From Saccharicrinis sp963677655 (GTDB lineage Bacteria; Bacteroidota; Bacteroidia; Bacteroidales; Marinilabiliaceae), in NCBI GenBank assembly GCA_963677655.1, contig OY782088.1: a DNA stretch of 64,000 bases, one strand, 5' to 3'. Of this stretch, positions 18,059 to 27,292 are shown piece by piece (the first letter of the stretch is position 1; every line of letters starts with the position of its first letter). The notes beneath the pieces were generated by a model. It was not told where the DNA came from, made no database searches, and worked only from the letters and a program-made list of their open reading frames with translations. Position numbers and translations under genes: made by a program.

Positions 18059-18844
18059 ATGATAAAATTAGTTGTTACAGATATGGATGGAACATTGTTG
18101 AATGATGAGAAAGAGCTATCTCCTGGATTTCAACATGTGTATCAAAAGTTGCAAGAGAAAGGAATTCATTTTGCTGTTGCAAGTGGAAGACCTTCGTATT
18201 CATTAAAACCTCAGTTTGATTTCTTTGATCATAATATAATGTTTATATGTGATAATGGAGCTTTTATTAATATTGAAAGAGATCCTATAGTGGTTAAGCC
18301 ATTAGATATATCTTTTGTTAGATCTATAATTAAAGATGTCCGAAAGGAAAAGGGAGTTTACATTACAGTTTGTGGAGTTGAAACCTCTTATATTGAAAAG
18401 AGTCAGGAAGATTTTTTACCTGAAGCCAGGAAGTATTACAAAGGACTAACTGTTGTAGATGATTTAATGGATTTAGATGAAACCATTTTAAAAATTGCTC
18501 TGTTTGATAGTAAAACCTGGAAAGAAAATAGTTGGGATGTTTGGCAAAAATATACAGATCATTTAGCTATTGCACCATCAAGTGAGCATTGGATTGATAT
18601 TATGCCTATTGAAGTTAATAAAGGAATGGCTTTGAAAATAGTGCAGGAAAAATTAGGTGTTTCTAATGATGAAACTATGGCCTTTGGAGATTATTTAAAT
18701 GATTTGGAGATGTTGAAGATGGCAAAATACAGTTATGCAATGCAAAATGCACATCCTAAAATAAAAGATATTGCTTCATTTGAAGCTCCTGATAATAATA
18801 AAGATGGTGTTTTAGAAACCATTAAAAAAGAACTATTGGATTAA
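18059..18844 (+). CDS. Cof-type HAD-superfamily hydrolase
   Basis: A 261-residue sugar-phosphate or nucleotide phosphatase of the Cof subfamily. Motif I is DMDGTLLN with both catalytic aspartates, motif II SGRPSYS, the motif III lysine is near NKGMALK, and motif IV is FGDYLNDLEML. The cap domain lies between motifs II and III. I start at the ATG at 18059, four bases after the DUF3810 stop. The longer frame begins inside that gene and adds 17 residues that do not belong to the family. Substrate not predictable. Confidence 0.92.
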   Translation: MIKLVVTDMDGTLLNDEKELSPGFQHVYQKLQEKGIHFAVASGRPSYSLKPQFDFFDHNIMFICDNGAFINIERDPIVVKPLDISFVRSIIKDVRKEKGVYITVCGVETSYIEKSQEDFLPEARKYYKGLTVVDDLMDLDETILKIALFDSKTWKENSWDVWQKYTDHLAIAPSSEHWIDIMPIEVNKGMALKIVQEKLGVSNDETMAFGDYLNDLEMLKMAKYSYAMQNAHPKIKDIASFEAPDNNKDGVLETIKKELLD

Positions 18845-18871
18845 TGTTGTAATTATTTTACTTCAAATGAG

Positions 18872-18899
18872 TTGCATTGAAAAATAATTGCTATCTTTG
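18872..18899 (+). promoter_or_regulatory. rpsP promoter
   Basis: TTG at 18872-18874, a 17-base spacer, then TATCTTTG at 18892-18899: both Bacteroidota promoter elements are exact at the expected distance. The transcript would have a leader of about 50 bases before the rpsP ATG. Confidence 0.75.
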
Positions 18900-18904
18900 C
18901 GCCC

Positions 18905-18940
18905 GCAAAACAGAGTTTTTGCAACATTTGTTAAACAAAT
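18905..18940 (+). promoter_or_regulatory. Two short stem-loops in the rpsP leader
   Basis: GCAAAA/TTTTGC (18905-18922) and ATTTG/CAAAT (18926-18940, part of a 15-base palindrome) fill most of the transcribed leader ahead of rpsP. They could form a ribosomal-protein leader element that controls rpsP, but no known motif is recognised. Confidence 0.35.
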
Positions 18941-18953
18941 AAAATTTAAAAAC

Positions 18954-19517
18954 ATGCCAGTAAAAATTAGATTAGCTAGGCACGGGCGTAAAAGAAACGC
19001 TTTCTACCACATTGTGGTAGCTGATGTTAGAGCACCACGTGATGGTAAGTACATTGAGCGTATTGGATCTTATAATCCAAACACAAATCCTGCTACAATC
19101 GATTTAAACTTCGATAAAGCTTTAACTTGGTTAAGTAACGGAGCACAACCAACTGATACTGCAAGAGCAATCTTGTCGTACAAAGGTGTTATGATGAAAA
19201 AACACTTATTAGACGGTGTTAAAAAAGGTGCTTTCGACGAAGCTGAGGCTGAGAAAAGATTTAGTGCTTGGTTAACTGAAAAGCAAGCTAAAATTCAAGC
19301 TAAGATTGACGGTCTTGAAGGTAAAGCTGCTGAAGCTGCTAAAGCAAATCTTGAGCGTGAAGCTAAAATCAACAGCGAAAGAGCAGAAGCTATTGCTAAA
19401 AAATCTGCTGAATTAGCTGCTGAAGCTGAGGCTGCAACTGCAGAAGCTGCTGCAGAAGAGCAAGCTCCTGAGGCTGACGAAGCTACTGATGCACCAGAAG
19501 CTCCTGCTGCTGAGTAA
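18954..19517 (+). CDS. rpsP: 30S ribosomal protein bS16, long form
   Basis: Component of the small ribosomal subunit. The first 80 residues are canonical bS16: MPVKIRLARHGRKRNAFYHI, then SYNPNTNPATIDL and GAQPTDTARAIL. About 100 further residues are charged and rich in Ala, Glu and Lys, as usual in Bacteroidota. Start is the ATG at 18954; the longer open frame starts upstream of the promoter element and is not used. rimM follows beyond a terminator, the common order in this phylum. Confidence 0.97.
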   Translation: MPVKIRLARHGRKRNAFYHIVVADVRAPRDGKYIERIGSYNPNTNPATIDLNFDKALTWLSNGAQPTDTARAILSYKGVMMKKHLLDGVKKGAFDEAEAEKRFSAWLTEKQAKIQAKIDGLEGKAAEAAKANLEREAKINSERAEAIAKKSAELAAEAEAATAEAAAEEQAPEADEATDAPEAPAAE

Positions 19518-19561
19518 TTCAGAAAGAATTAGAGCATTTATAATAATGCTAATAAATAAAG

Positions 19562-19587
19562 CCCTCATTTTTAATGAGGGTTTTTTT
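19562..19587 (+). terminator. Rho-independent terminator after rpsP
   Basis: CCCTCATT / AATGAGGG stem with a 3-base loop and seven T, between rpsP and rimM. Confidence 0.9.
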
Positions 19588-19631
19588 GTGTCTAATATTT
19601 TATAATTTTAATGCTTAATAATAAAATAGAT

Positions 19632-20183
19632 ATGATTCAAAAAGATAATTGTGTTAAGGTCGGTTATGTTGGCAAACCTCATGGTGTAAAAGGTGAAATT
19701 TCTGTTTCGCTTTTTGATGGATTTTATAGTGAAGATTTAGAACCGGAGTTTCTTTTATTGGATATCGATAATGGGCTCGTGCCTTTTTATATTGAGTCAT
19801 TGCGAATTAAGGGTAGCAAAACTCTATTGGTTAAATTTGAAGATCTTAATTCAGAGGATAAAGCAAGAGATTTGGTTGCAGTTGAAGTATATGTTGAATC
19901 GAAGGACATAACTTCAGAAGAAGAATTTCATGGAGGATCTTTTGTTGGATATACTGTAGTAGATCAAATAAAAGGTAATATTGGTATAATTTCGGGGATT
20001 AATGAAATTTCAAATAATCCTCTTTTTATTATAGATTGTGATGGTGATGAAATATTAATCCCAATAAATCCTGACTTTATTGTTGGAGTTGATGATGAAA
20101 ATAAAGTTGTGGATGTGAATCTACCTGAGGGTTTAGTGGATCTATATCTTGGCGATAATGATGATGAGGATGATATGATTTAA
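19632..20183 (+). CDS. rimM: Ribosome maturation factor RimM
   Basis: 16S rRNA processing factor that binds ribosomal protein S19 and helps assemble the 30S head. A 183-residue protein with N-terminal VGYVGKPHGVKGEISV and the C-terminal PRC-barrel region (NPLFIIDCDGDEILIPI). I choose the ATG at 19632, giving MIQKDN, because it matches the usual start of Bacteroidota RimM. An ATG at 19611 would add seven residues. An acidic tail DNDDEDDMI ends the protein. Confidence 0.93.
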   Translation: MIQKDNCVKVGYVGKPHGVKGEISVSLFDGFYSEDLEPEFLLLDIDNGLVPFYIESLRIKGSKTLLVKFEDLNSEDKARDLVAVEVYVESKDITSEEEFHGGSFVGYTVVDQIKGNIGIISGINEISNNPLFIIDCDGDEILIPINPDFIVGVDDENKVVDVNLPEGLVDLYLGDNDDEDDMI

Positions 20184-20249
20184 TATAGTTGAGATGTAAC
20201 TTATTGTGTTTTCTATTCACTTTATATAGAAGGTACCAAATATAGAAGT

Positions 20250-21886
20250 ATGGATAACAATGGATTTATTGGCATGATTAAGCATGCCTTAATTACTTAT
20301 AAAAATCAACCTGCTTTTACGGACTATGAAGGGGAATCATATTCATATCAGGATGTATCAGATAGAATATGTTGGATACAAAATTTATTTGAAGTTTGTG
20401 ATATAAATAAAGGAGATAAGATCGCTTTAATAGGTCGAAATCTTAGTAATTATGCAATAACTTATTTAGCTACGATTTCTTTTGGAGCTGTAGTAGTGCC
20501 CATTTTACCCGATTTTGGGAGTAGTGAAATTCATCACATAGTTAATCACTCTGAGTCAAAAATATTGTTTTCAACCGATATCGTCTTTAATAAGATAGAT
20601 GAGAGTAAGATGCCTGGTTTAAAGGGGATTGTAAGCATTGATTCATTTAAACCATTGGTAAATTGCTCTGATGACTTAAAAGATAAGGTTGCTCAGCTTA
20701 ATATAAAAAAGGAGTTTTTTGCAGACCAGCTAAACTTTGCAAATGTGGGAGCAGAGGAAATGATAGTTTTGTCATACACATCTGGTACATCAGGATTTTC
20801 AAAAGGAGTAATGATTCCTCATAGAAGTATTTGGTCAAATGTTTTTTTTGCTCAGGAACATTTAAAGTTAAAACCAAATGATAGGATTGTCTCATTTTTA
20901 CCTTTAGCCCATGCATATGGATGCTTATTTGAATTTTTATGGCCATTTACTGTTGGTTGTCATATTACATTTTTAAGCAGAACTCCTTCTCCTAGGATTA
21001 TAACTGAGGCATTTCAAAAAATTAAGCCACAATTAATTTTATCTGTTCCATTAATTATTGAAAAGATATTTAAAAAGAGAATTCTTCCTGCAATTGAAAA
21101 ACCTGTAATCAGAACAATTAGTAAGATTCCTTTGTTAAATCAAGTGGTTTATCAAAAGGTAAAGAAACAGTTGATTGAAGTATTTGGAGGAGAATTTCAT
21201 CAGATTGTTATAGGTGGAGCCGCCTTAAATAAAGATGTGAGAATTTTTTACATAAGATTGAGTTTCCTTTTACAGTAGGGTATGGAATGACAGAATGTGG
21301 ACCCTTAATCAGTTACGAACCGTTTGATAGTACTTTGTCACGTTCTGCCGGTCGGTTAGTAGATCGTATGGAAGTTAAAATTGATTCAGAGGACCCTTAT
21401 AATCATGTTGGTGAGATACTTGTAAAAGGAACAAATGTTATGTTGGGATATTATAAGAATGAGGAAGCCACAAAAGAGGTAATTGATAATGAAGGTTGGT
21501 TGCATACAGGAGATTTAGGTGTTGTAGATAAAAATAACTTTATTTTTATCAAAGGGAGAAGTAAGAATATGATTTTAAGTGGTTCTGGTCAGAATATATA
21601 TCCAGAAGAGATTGAAGCCAAACTTAATAACATGGATTATGTACAGGAATGTTTGGTAAGGGATATGGGGGATGGAAAGTTAGAGGCATTGATATATCCT
21701 GATTTCGAATTGGCAGATTCCGAAGGCATTTCAGAATCGGTATTAAAAAATAAAATACAAGATATAAAGCCTGTAATAAATAAAGAATTACCGGCATATA
21801 TGAACTTATCTCAGGTAACTTTCATTCCTGAAGAATTTGAAAAAACACCTAAAAAGAGTATTAAAAGATACAAGTATATAAAGTAG
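20250..21886 (+). pseudogene. Long-chain acyl-CoA synthetase / AMP-dependent ligase, split by a -1 frameshift
   Basis: Two adjacent frames (20250-21278 and 21287-21886) encode the halves of one AMP-forming acyl-CoA ligase. The first half has the P-loop SYTSGTSGFSKGVM and FLPLAHAYG; the second begins inside GYGMTECGP and continues with HTGDLGVVD and GQNIYPEEIE. The break is in the six-T run at 21244-21249. Adding one T there restores DVRIFLHKIEFPFTVGYGMTECGP as overlapping segments and one 545-residue protein of normal family length. As read, the first product stops after RLSFLLQ and lacks the adenylate-binding and lid domains. pdxB starts immediately after its stop (TAGATG). A sequencing error, a recent mutation or slippage are all possible. 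Confidence 0.92.
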
Positions 21887-23023
21887 ATGCTTAAGATAAT
21901 TGCAGATGATAAAATCCCATTTTTAAAAGGGGTAATGGAGCCCTATGCAGAGGTTTCGTATGTTGCAGGATCAGAGACAACAAAAGAACTAGTATCTGAT
22001 GCTGATGCTTTGGTTACTCGAACAAGAACCAAGTGTAATAAAAACTTACTGGAAAATAGTAAAGTGAAAATGATTGCGACTGCAACTATTGGTTTTGATC
22101 ATATTGATACCAACTATTGTAAAGATTTTGATATTGAATGGACAAATGCACCTGGTTGTAATTCTGGCTCTGTTAAACAATATATAGGTTCGGTATTAGT
22201 AACACTTTCTATCAAGAAGAATTTTCAATTTAAGGATAAGACTATTGGAATTATAGGAGTAGGAAATGTTGGTTCTAAGGTGAAAGATCTTGCAGAGGCA
22301 TTAGGGATGAGGGTTTTATTAAACGATCCACCCAGAGAAAAAAAAGAAAATTCTGATGACTTTGTTGATTTGGCAGTGATTCAACGAGAGGCAGATATTA
22401 TAACTTTCCATGTTCCACTACAACACACTGGAGAATATAATACTTTTCACCTGGGTAATGAGGAGTTTTTTACTGCGTGCAAGGATAATGTTGTAATCAT
22501 TAATTCATCACGAGGAGAAGTGATTGATAATGATGCGTTATTTGATGCTGTTAATAACAAATTGATTGGAGAGGTAGTTCTGGATGTATGGGAAAAAGAG
22601 CCTAATATTAATTTGAAATTATTAGAAAAAGCAATAATTGTAACACCTCATATTGCAGGTTACTCGGTTGATGGTAAGGCTAATGGAACTGCAATGAGTG
22701 TGCAAGCTATTAGTAAAAAATTTGGTTTGCCATTAGTAGATTGGTATCCAAATGAATTACCAGAACCTCAAAATCCAATACTTGAATTAGATTGTGCTAA
22801 TCAAAGTGAAAAAGATATCTTTATATCATCTATTCTTCATACATACAATATTTTAGAAGATGATTTCAGGATGAGGGAACATCCTGAAGATTTTGAGAAA
22901 CAAAGAGGTTCATATCCAATGCGTAGAGAATTCGGTGCATATTCAATACATTTGAAAAATAGTTCACAATTTTTAGTGGATTCGTTGAACAAAATAGGAT
23001 TTAATACTGTTTCAGTAATCTAA
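21887..23023 (+). CDS. pdxB: 4-phosphoerythronate dehydrogenase
   Basis: Second step of the DXP-independent pyridoxal 5'-phosphate pathway: NAD-dependent oxidation of 4-phosphoerythronate. The 378 residues show the D-2-hydroxyacid dehydrogenase layout: TATIGFDHIDT, the NAD motif GIIGVGNVGSKV, the catalytic Arg in NSSRGEVID, Glu in WEKEP and His in TPHIAGYS. The C-terminal dimerisation domain of PdxB follows (about 290-378). The ATG directly abuts the stop of the acyl-CoA ligase, so translation may be coupled to that gene. Confidence 0.94.
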   Translation: MLKIIADDKIPFLKGVMEPYAEVSYVAGSETTKELVSDADALVTRTRTKCNKNLLENSKVKMIATATIGFDHIDTNYCKDFDIEWTNAPGCNSGSVKQYIGSVLVTLSIKKNFQFKDKTIGIIGVGNVGSKVKDLAEALGMRVLLNDPPREKKENSDDFVDLAVIQREADIITFHVPLQHTGEYNTFHLGNEEFFTACKDNVVIINSSRGEVIDNDALFDAVNNKLIGEVVLDVWEKEPNINLKLLEKAIIVTPHIAGYSVDGKANGTAMSVQAISKKFGLPLVDWYPNELPEPQNPILELDCANQSEKDIFISSILHTYNILEDDFRMREHPEDFEKQRGSYPMRREFGAYSIHLKNSSQFLVDSLNKIGFNTVSVI

Positions 23024-23095
23024 TTTGTATATAATTTTACAATACTAATAAACTAATATTTATAGTTTTAGGTATACGATTTATAATAGAATAAA

Positions 23096-24547
23096 ATGAG
23101 TAAAAAAGCTAATATAGGTTTAATAGGTTTAGCTGTAATGGGCGAAAACCTTGTATTAAATATGGAAAGTAAGGGTTACACTGTAGCTGTTTATAATAGA
23201 ACCACTGAAAAAGTAGATAAGTTTATTAATGGAAGAGGATCGGGTAAAAATTTTATTGGAGCGCATTCTATTGAAGAGCTTGTTGACTCGCTTGAGAAAC
23301 CAAGAAAAGTAATGATGCTTGTAAAGGCTGGAGCTGCTGTTGATGCTCTTATTGATCAGGTTATTCCTTATCTTGAAGAGGGAGATATCATTATTGATGG
23401 AGGAAACTCTCACTATCCGGATACAATCAGAAGAACAAAATACGTTGAAGAGAAAGGATTTCTTTATGTAGGATCTGGTGTTTCTGGTGGTGAAGAAGGA
23501 GCATTAAAAGGACCTTCATTAATGCCTGGTGGTTCAGATAAAGCGTGGCCTTTTATTAAAGAGATTTTTCAGAATATTAGTGCTAAAGTTGAAAATGACG
23601 TGCCTTGTTGTGACTGGGTAGGACAAGATGGAGCAGGTCATTTTGTGAAGATGGTTCATAATGGAATTGAATATGGTGATATGCAGTTGATTACAGAAGC
23701 ATATCATATTATGAAAGACTATCTTGGATTGTCGCATGATGAAATGCATGACATATTTGATGAGTGGAATACCGGTGATTTAGATAGTTATCTAATTGAA
23801 ATTACCCGAGATATTATGGGGTATAAAGAAGAAGGTAAGCCATTGGTTGAAAGTATTCTTGATGCAGCAGGGCAAAAGGGTACAGGAAAATGGACTGGTA
23901 TTACAGCTTTAGATCTAGGTGTGCCTTTGACTCTTATTGGAGAATCTGTTTTTGCTCGTTGTCTTTCTGCTCAGAAGGAAGAAAGAGTTGAAGCTTCTAA
24001 AGTTTTAGGGTCACCCATTCAAAAATATGATGGAGATAAAAAGCAATTTGTAAAGTATATTAAAGATGCCTTATTTGCATCTAAGATTGTTTCGTATGCT
24101 CAGGGTTATGTTTTGATGCGTGAAGCTGCAAAAGAAAATAACTGGGATCTAAATTACGGAGGAATTGCTTTAATGTGGAGAGGTGGATGTATTATCAGAT
24201 CCGTATTCTTAGGGAAAATTAAAGAGGCTTTTGATAATAATCCTGAATTGTCTAATTTATTGCTTGATCCTTATTTTAAAGAAAAAATTAATCAGGCAAT
24301 TGAAGGATGGCGTCAGGTTGTAGCTCATGCTACTTTAAGCGGAATTCCTGTTCCTACATTTTCTAGTGCATTAAGTTATTTTGACGGATATAGAACAGAA
24401 AAACTTCCTGCTAATTTATTGCAAGCTCAAAGAGATTACTTTGGAGCACATACTTACGAAAGAGTGGATAAACCAAGAGGTGAGTTTTTCCACACCAATT
24501 GGACTGGAAGAGGAGGCGATACAGCTTCTACAACTTATGATGTATAA
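23096..24547 (+). CDS. gnd: 6-phosphogluconate dehydrogenase, decarboxylating
   Basis: Oxidative pentose-phosphate enzyme that converts 6-phosphogluconate to ribulose 5-phosphate with NADP reduction and CO2 release. The 483 residues include GLAVMGENLVLNM at the nucleotide site, GSGVSGGEEGALKGPSLMPGG, the catalytic Lys in HFVKMVHNGIEYGDMQ and the C-terminal HTNWTGRGGDTAS tail that covers the active site. Length is the usual long form. A single-gene unit closed by a strong terminator. Confidence 0.97.
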   Translation: MSKKANIGLIGLAVMGENLVLNMESKGYTVAVYNRTTEKVDKFINGRGSGKNFIGAHSIEELVDSLEKPRKVMMLVKAGAAVDALIDQVIPYLEEGDIIIDGGNSHYPDTIRRTKYVEEKGFLYVGSGVSGGEEGALKGPSLMPGGSDKAWPFIKEIFQNISAKVENDVPCCDWVGQDGAGHFVKMVHNGIEYGDMQLITEAYHIMKDYLGLSHDEMHDIFDEWNTGDLDSYLIEITRDIMGYKEEGKPLVESILDAAGQKGTGKWTGITALDLGVPLTLIGESVFARCLSAQKEERVEASKVLGSPIQKYDGDKKQFVKYIKDALFASKIVSYAQGYVLMREAAKENNWDLNYGGIALMWRGGCIIRSVFLGKIKEAFDNNPELSNLLLDPYFKEKINQAIEGWRQVVAHATLSGIPVPTFSSALSYFDGYRTEKLPANLLQAQRDYFGAHTYERVDKPRGEFFHTNWTGRGGDTASTTYDV

Positions 24548-24564
24548 TTGATATGATATAATAA

Positions 24565-24597
24565 CAAAAAAGCTGCATCATCTGCAGCTTTTTTTGT
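24565..24597 (+). terminator. Rho-independent terminator after gnd
   Basis: AGCTGCA / TGCAGCT stem with a 5-base loop, flanked by an A-run and a T-run. The A/T flanks make it work for plus-strand transcripts from gnd and possibly for hom on the minus strand, which ends at 24618. Confidence 0.88.
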
Positions 24598-24617
24598 TTA
24601 AGGACAATGTTATCTTA

Positions 24618-25817
24618 TTAATAATTTAGTGTCTTTCTGGTAACAGCAATAAAAATATCCATACTTCTTAATTCATCTTTAATTGCCATCAGATCCTGAA
24701 TTTTTATCAGACCTATTTTATAATTACACTCTGGACCGTTATATTCTTCTGAAATAGAATCAAACTTAAATTTCTTAAGATCTGCCTCATTTTTATAGCG
24801 TAGGTAAATCTCAATAATTACATCTTTCTCATATTTAAATGAGCTATAGTAGTTCATTTTTTTATACTCGTATCTGTAATCATGAGCAATAGCTGTAATA
24901 TCAGATAGAACAGCAGACCCTGTTGGATGTCCCCCTGCTCCTTTTCCAAACATAAACTGTTTGTCATAAGCTAATCCTTTGATTACAACTCCGTTAAACT
25001 CATCTTCAACGTTGTAGATGTATTTATCGCTCTTTACTAGGCGAGGTAATACGAATAAAGAAATTTTATTTTTCTCAAATTTTTCAACCTGTCCTACTAG
25101 CTTTATTTTATAGTCTTTTTCTTTAGCATAACGAATATCAAAGTCTGAAATATTTGATATTCCATAGTGTAGAACATCTTTTGGATTTACAATCGTACCA
25201 AAGCTGTGTGCGGTTAGAATAACTAACTTAAATAAAGAGTCAAATCCATCAACATCAAAACTAGGGTCAGCTTCGGCAAAACCTAAATCCTGGGCCTCTT
25301 TTAGTGCTGTATTATAATCGTTATTATGATCAAATATTTTTGATAGAATGTAGTTTGATGATCCGTTTAATATTCCGGTTACAGAAAGTAGTAGATCATT
25401 GTCGTAATATTCTTCAAGGTTTCTGATGACAGGTATACTGCCGCAAGCAGAAGCTTCATAAAGTAAGGAAACATTATGTTCTTTCTGTAATGAAATTAAT
25501 TCAGCTAAGTTCTCAGCAATCATTTTCTTATTGGCAGAAACGACATTTTTGCCATTAATTAAGGATTTTTTTACAATATGATAAGCCTCATCAGCATCAG
25601 ATATTAACTCAACTACAAGATTAATGTCTTCATTGTTAATGATTTCATCAGGGGAATAACAGAAAAGCGAATCAGGAAGACTGCGTTCCTTTTTGTTCTT
25701 TACACAAATACCTAATATATCTGCATTCAGGGCAGGACTCTTCTGAAGTACATCATATAATCCTTGTCCAACTACACCAAATCCTATTAAACCTATTTTT
25801 AATTTCTTTTTAACCAT
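24618..25817 (-). CDS. hom: Homoserine dehydrogenase
   Basis: NAD(P)-dependent reduction of aspartate semialdehyde to homoserine, which supplies methionine and threonine synthesis. The 399-residue monofunctional form has GLIGFGVVGQG at the nucleotide site, VSANKKMIAEN, GILNGSSNYILSK and the substrate motif EAQDLGFAEADPSFDVDGFD. An ACT-like C-terminal region follows. I start at the ATG at 25817 (MVKKKLKIGL). The longer frame begins inside the leader hairpin. It lies directly downstream of metY, separated by a terminator-like hairpin and a promoter element. Confidence 0.94.
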   Translation of the reverse strand: MVKKKLKIGLIGFGVVGQGLYDVLQKSPALNADILGICVKNKKERSLPDSLFCYSPDEIINNEDINLVVELISDADEAYHIVKKSLINGKNVVSANKKMIAENLAELISLQKEHNVSLLYEASACGSIPVIRNLEEYYDNDLLLSVTGILNGSSNYILSKIFDHNNDYNTALKEAQDLGFAEADPSFDVDGFDSLFKLVILTAHSFGTIVNPKDVLHYGISNISDFDIRYAKEKDYKIKLVGQVEKFEKNKISLFVLPRLVKSDKYIYNVEDEFNGVVIKGLAYDKQFMFGKGAGGHPTGSAVLSDITAIAHDYRYEYKKMNYYSSFKYEKDVIIEIYLRYKNEADLKKFKFDSISEEYNGPECNYKIGLIKIQDLMAIKDELRSMDIFIAVTRKTLNY

Positions 25818-25845
25818 TTTTGTTGATTGCTTGTCAGGTAATAAA

Positions 25846-25876
25846 AATCCTGTTTCATAAAATATGAAACAGGATT
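25846..25876 (-). terminator. Strong hairpin between metY and hom: terminator or hom leader attenuator
   Basis: Perfect 13-bp stem AATCCTGTTTCAT / ATGAAACAGGATT with a 5-base loop. On the minus strand a T-rich tail follows. It terminates metY transcripts. Because a promoter element sits directly upstream, it would also be the first structure in a hom transcript. Confidence 0.8.
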
Positions 25877-25877
25877 G

Positions 25878-25885
25878 CAAAAGTA
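25878..25885 (-). promoter_or_regulatory. hom promoter -7 element just after the metY stop
   Basis: On the minus strand TACTTTTG followed by CA is an exact extended TAnnTTTG match. It begins one base after the metY stop codon and immediately precedes the 13-bp hairpin. A start site would fall inside the first arm of the hairpin. Confidence 0.4.
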
Positions 25886-25886
25886 T

Positions 25887-27185
25887 TTATTTTGATTTAC
25901 TAAAACCTTGAGTAAGGTCAGCTTTAATATCATCAATATGTTCGATTCCAACAGATAGTCTTAATAGGCCAGGCTCAACTCCGGATGCTTTTTGTTCTTC
26001 AATGCTTAACTGTTCGTGAGTTGTTGTACTTGGGTGAATAATTAAAGTCTTAGCGTCACCAATATTAGCCAGGTGACTAATTAAATCAAGACTTCCTATG
26101 AATTTATCAGCTCTCTCATTACCTCCTTTAATTTTAAAGGTAAGTACACCACCAAATCCTTTTGTTAGATATTTTTTAGCTAAAGTATTGTAAGGTGAAC
26201 TTTCTAATCCCGGATAATTTACATATTCTACTTCGGGATGTTGTTCTAACCATTGAGCCACTTTTAATGTGTTTTCTACGGTTCTGTCAACTCTTAACGA
26301 TAATGTTTCAAGACCTTGAAGTAATAAAAACGAATTAAATGGGCTTAATGCAGGTCCAAAATCACGAAGACCTTCTACACGACATCTGATTGCAAAAGCA
26401 ATGTTTCCGAATGGACCACCTTCACCGAATACTTCCCAAAAATTTAATCCATGATAACTCTCACTAGGTTCAGAAATAGAAGGGAATTTACCATTACCCC
26501 AATTAAAATTACCACCATCAACAATAACTCCACCTATAGAGGTTCCATGACCGCCAATCCATTTTGTTGCAGATTCAACAACTACATTAGCTCCATGCTC
26601 TAATGGACGAAACAAATAACCTCCAGCACCAAAAGTATTGTCAACAATTAATGGAATATCGTGTTTTTTAGCAATTGCAGCTATTTTTTCAAAATCAGGA
26701 ATATTAAAGCGAGGATTTCCGATTGTCTCTAAATAAATTGCTTTGGTATTCTCATCTATTTTAGTCTCAAAATCAGCAGGATTATCCCCTTCTACAAATT
26801 TTACATCAATTCCTAATCGTTTAAATTGAACTTTAAATTGATTATAAGTACCACCATATAAATAAGATGTTGATACAAAATTATCACCAGCCTGAAGTAT
26901 GTTATTTATGGCAATAAACTGTGCTGCCTGACCTGAAGCAACAGCTAAAGCTGCAGCACCGCCTTCAAGAGCAGCAATACGTTTCTCAAAAACATCAGTA
27001 GTTGGATTATTCATACGGGTATAAATATTTCCGAATTCTTTTAGTCCAAATAAGTTAGCAGCATGTTCTGCATCGTTAAATACAAATGATGAAGTTTGAT
27101 AAATAGGTACAGCTCTTGAATTTGTATCTGAGTCAACCTGATGTCCAGCATGTAACTGGAGAGTTTCAAATTTTAAGTCTGACAT
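25887..27185 (-). CDS. metY: O-acetylhomoserine sulfhydrylase (O-acetylhomoserine aminocarboxypropyltransferase)
   Basis: PLP enzyme that makes homocysteine directly from O-acetylhomoserine and sulfide; some members also make cysteine. The 432 residues carry TLQLHAGH at the N-terminus, PIYQTSSF, YTRMNNPTTDVFE, ASGQAAQ and the PLP lysine in SATKWIGGHGTSIGG. The insertion around FPSISEPSESYHGLNFWEVF is typical of MetY and not of MetB/MetC. hom is the next gene downstream. A 240-base leader encodes a Met-rich peptide and long stem-loop upstream, which suggests control by methionine supply. Confidence 0.95.
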   Translation of the reverse strand: MSDLKFETLQLHAGHQVDSDTNSRAVPIYQTSSFVFNDAEHAANLFGLKEFGNIYTRMNNPTTDVFEKRIAALEGGAAALAVASGQAAQFIAINNILQAGDNFVSTSYLYGGTYNQFKVQFKRLGIDVKFVEGDNPADFETKIDENTKAIYLETIGNPRFNIPDFEKIAAIAKKHDIPLIVDNTFGAGGYLFRPLEHGANVVVESATKWIGGHGTSIGGVIVDGGNFNWGNGKFPSISEPSESYHGLNFWEVFGEGGPFGNIAFAIRCRVEGLRDFGPALSPFNSFLLLQGLETLSLRVDRTVENTLKVAQWLEQHPEVEYVNYPGLESSPYNTLAKKYLTKGFGGVLTFKIKGGNERADKFIGSLDLISHLANIGDAKTLIIHPSTTTHEQLSIEEQKASGVEPGLLRLSVGIEHIDDIKADLTQGFSKSK

Positions 27186-27237
27186 GGTATAATAATTTTA
27201 GTTGAATAATCTACACTTCTTTCCTTTACAATGCCTG

Positions 27238-27285
27238 GCGCATTATAATAGGTTTTTGAAATGAAATTATCCTGATATAATGCGC
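27238..27285 (-). promoter_or_regulatory. Long stem-loop in the metY leader
   Basis: GCGCATTATA and TATAATGCGC form a perfect 10-bp stem. After a 2x2 internal loop, AGG/CCT can extend it. It lies just after the Met-rich leader ORF and 52 bases before metY. No T-run follows, so it is not a classical terminator. The right arm can also pair with CGCATGAT inside the leader ORF (7 of 8 positions), which would make two mutually exclusive structures. Confidence 0.55.
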
Positions 27286-27292
27286 GTTGACA

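Noticed and set aside
20698..20946. 82-residue minus-strand ORF within the acyl-CoA ligase
   Set aside because: Antisense shadow; the plus-strand frame carries clear ligase motifs.
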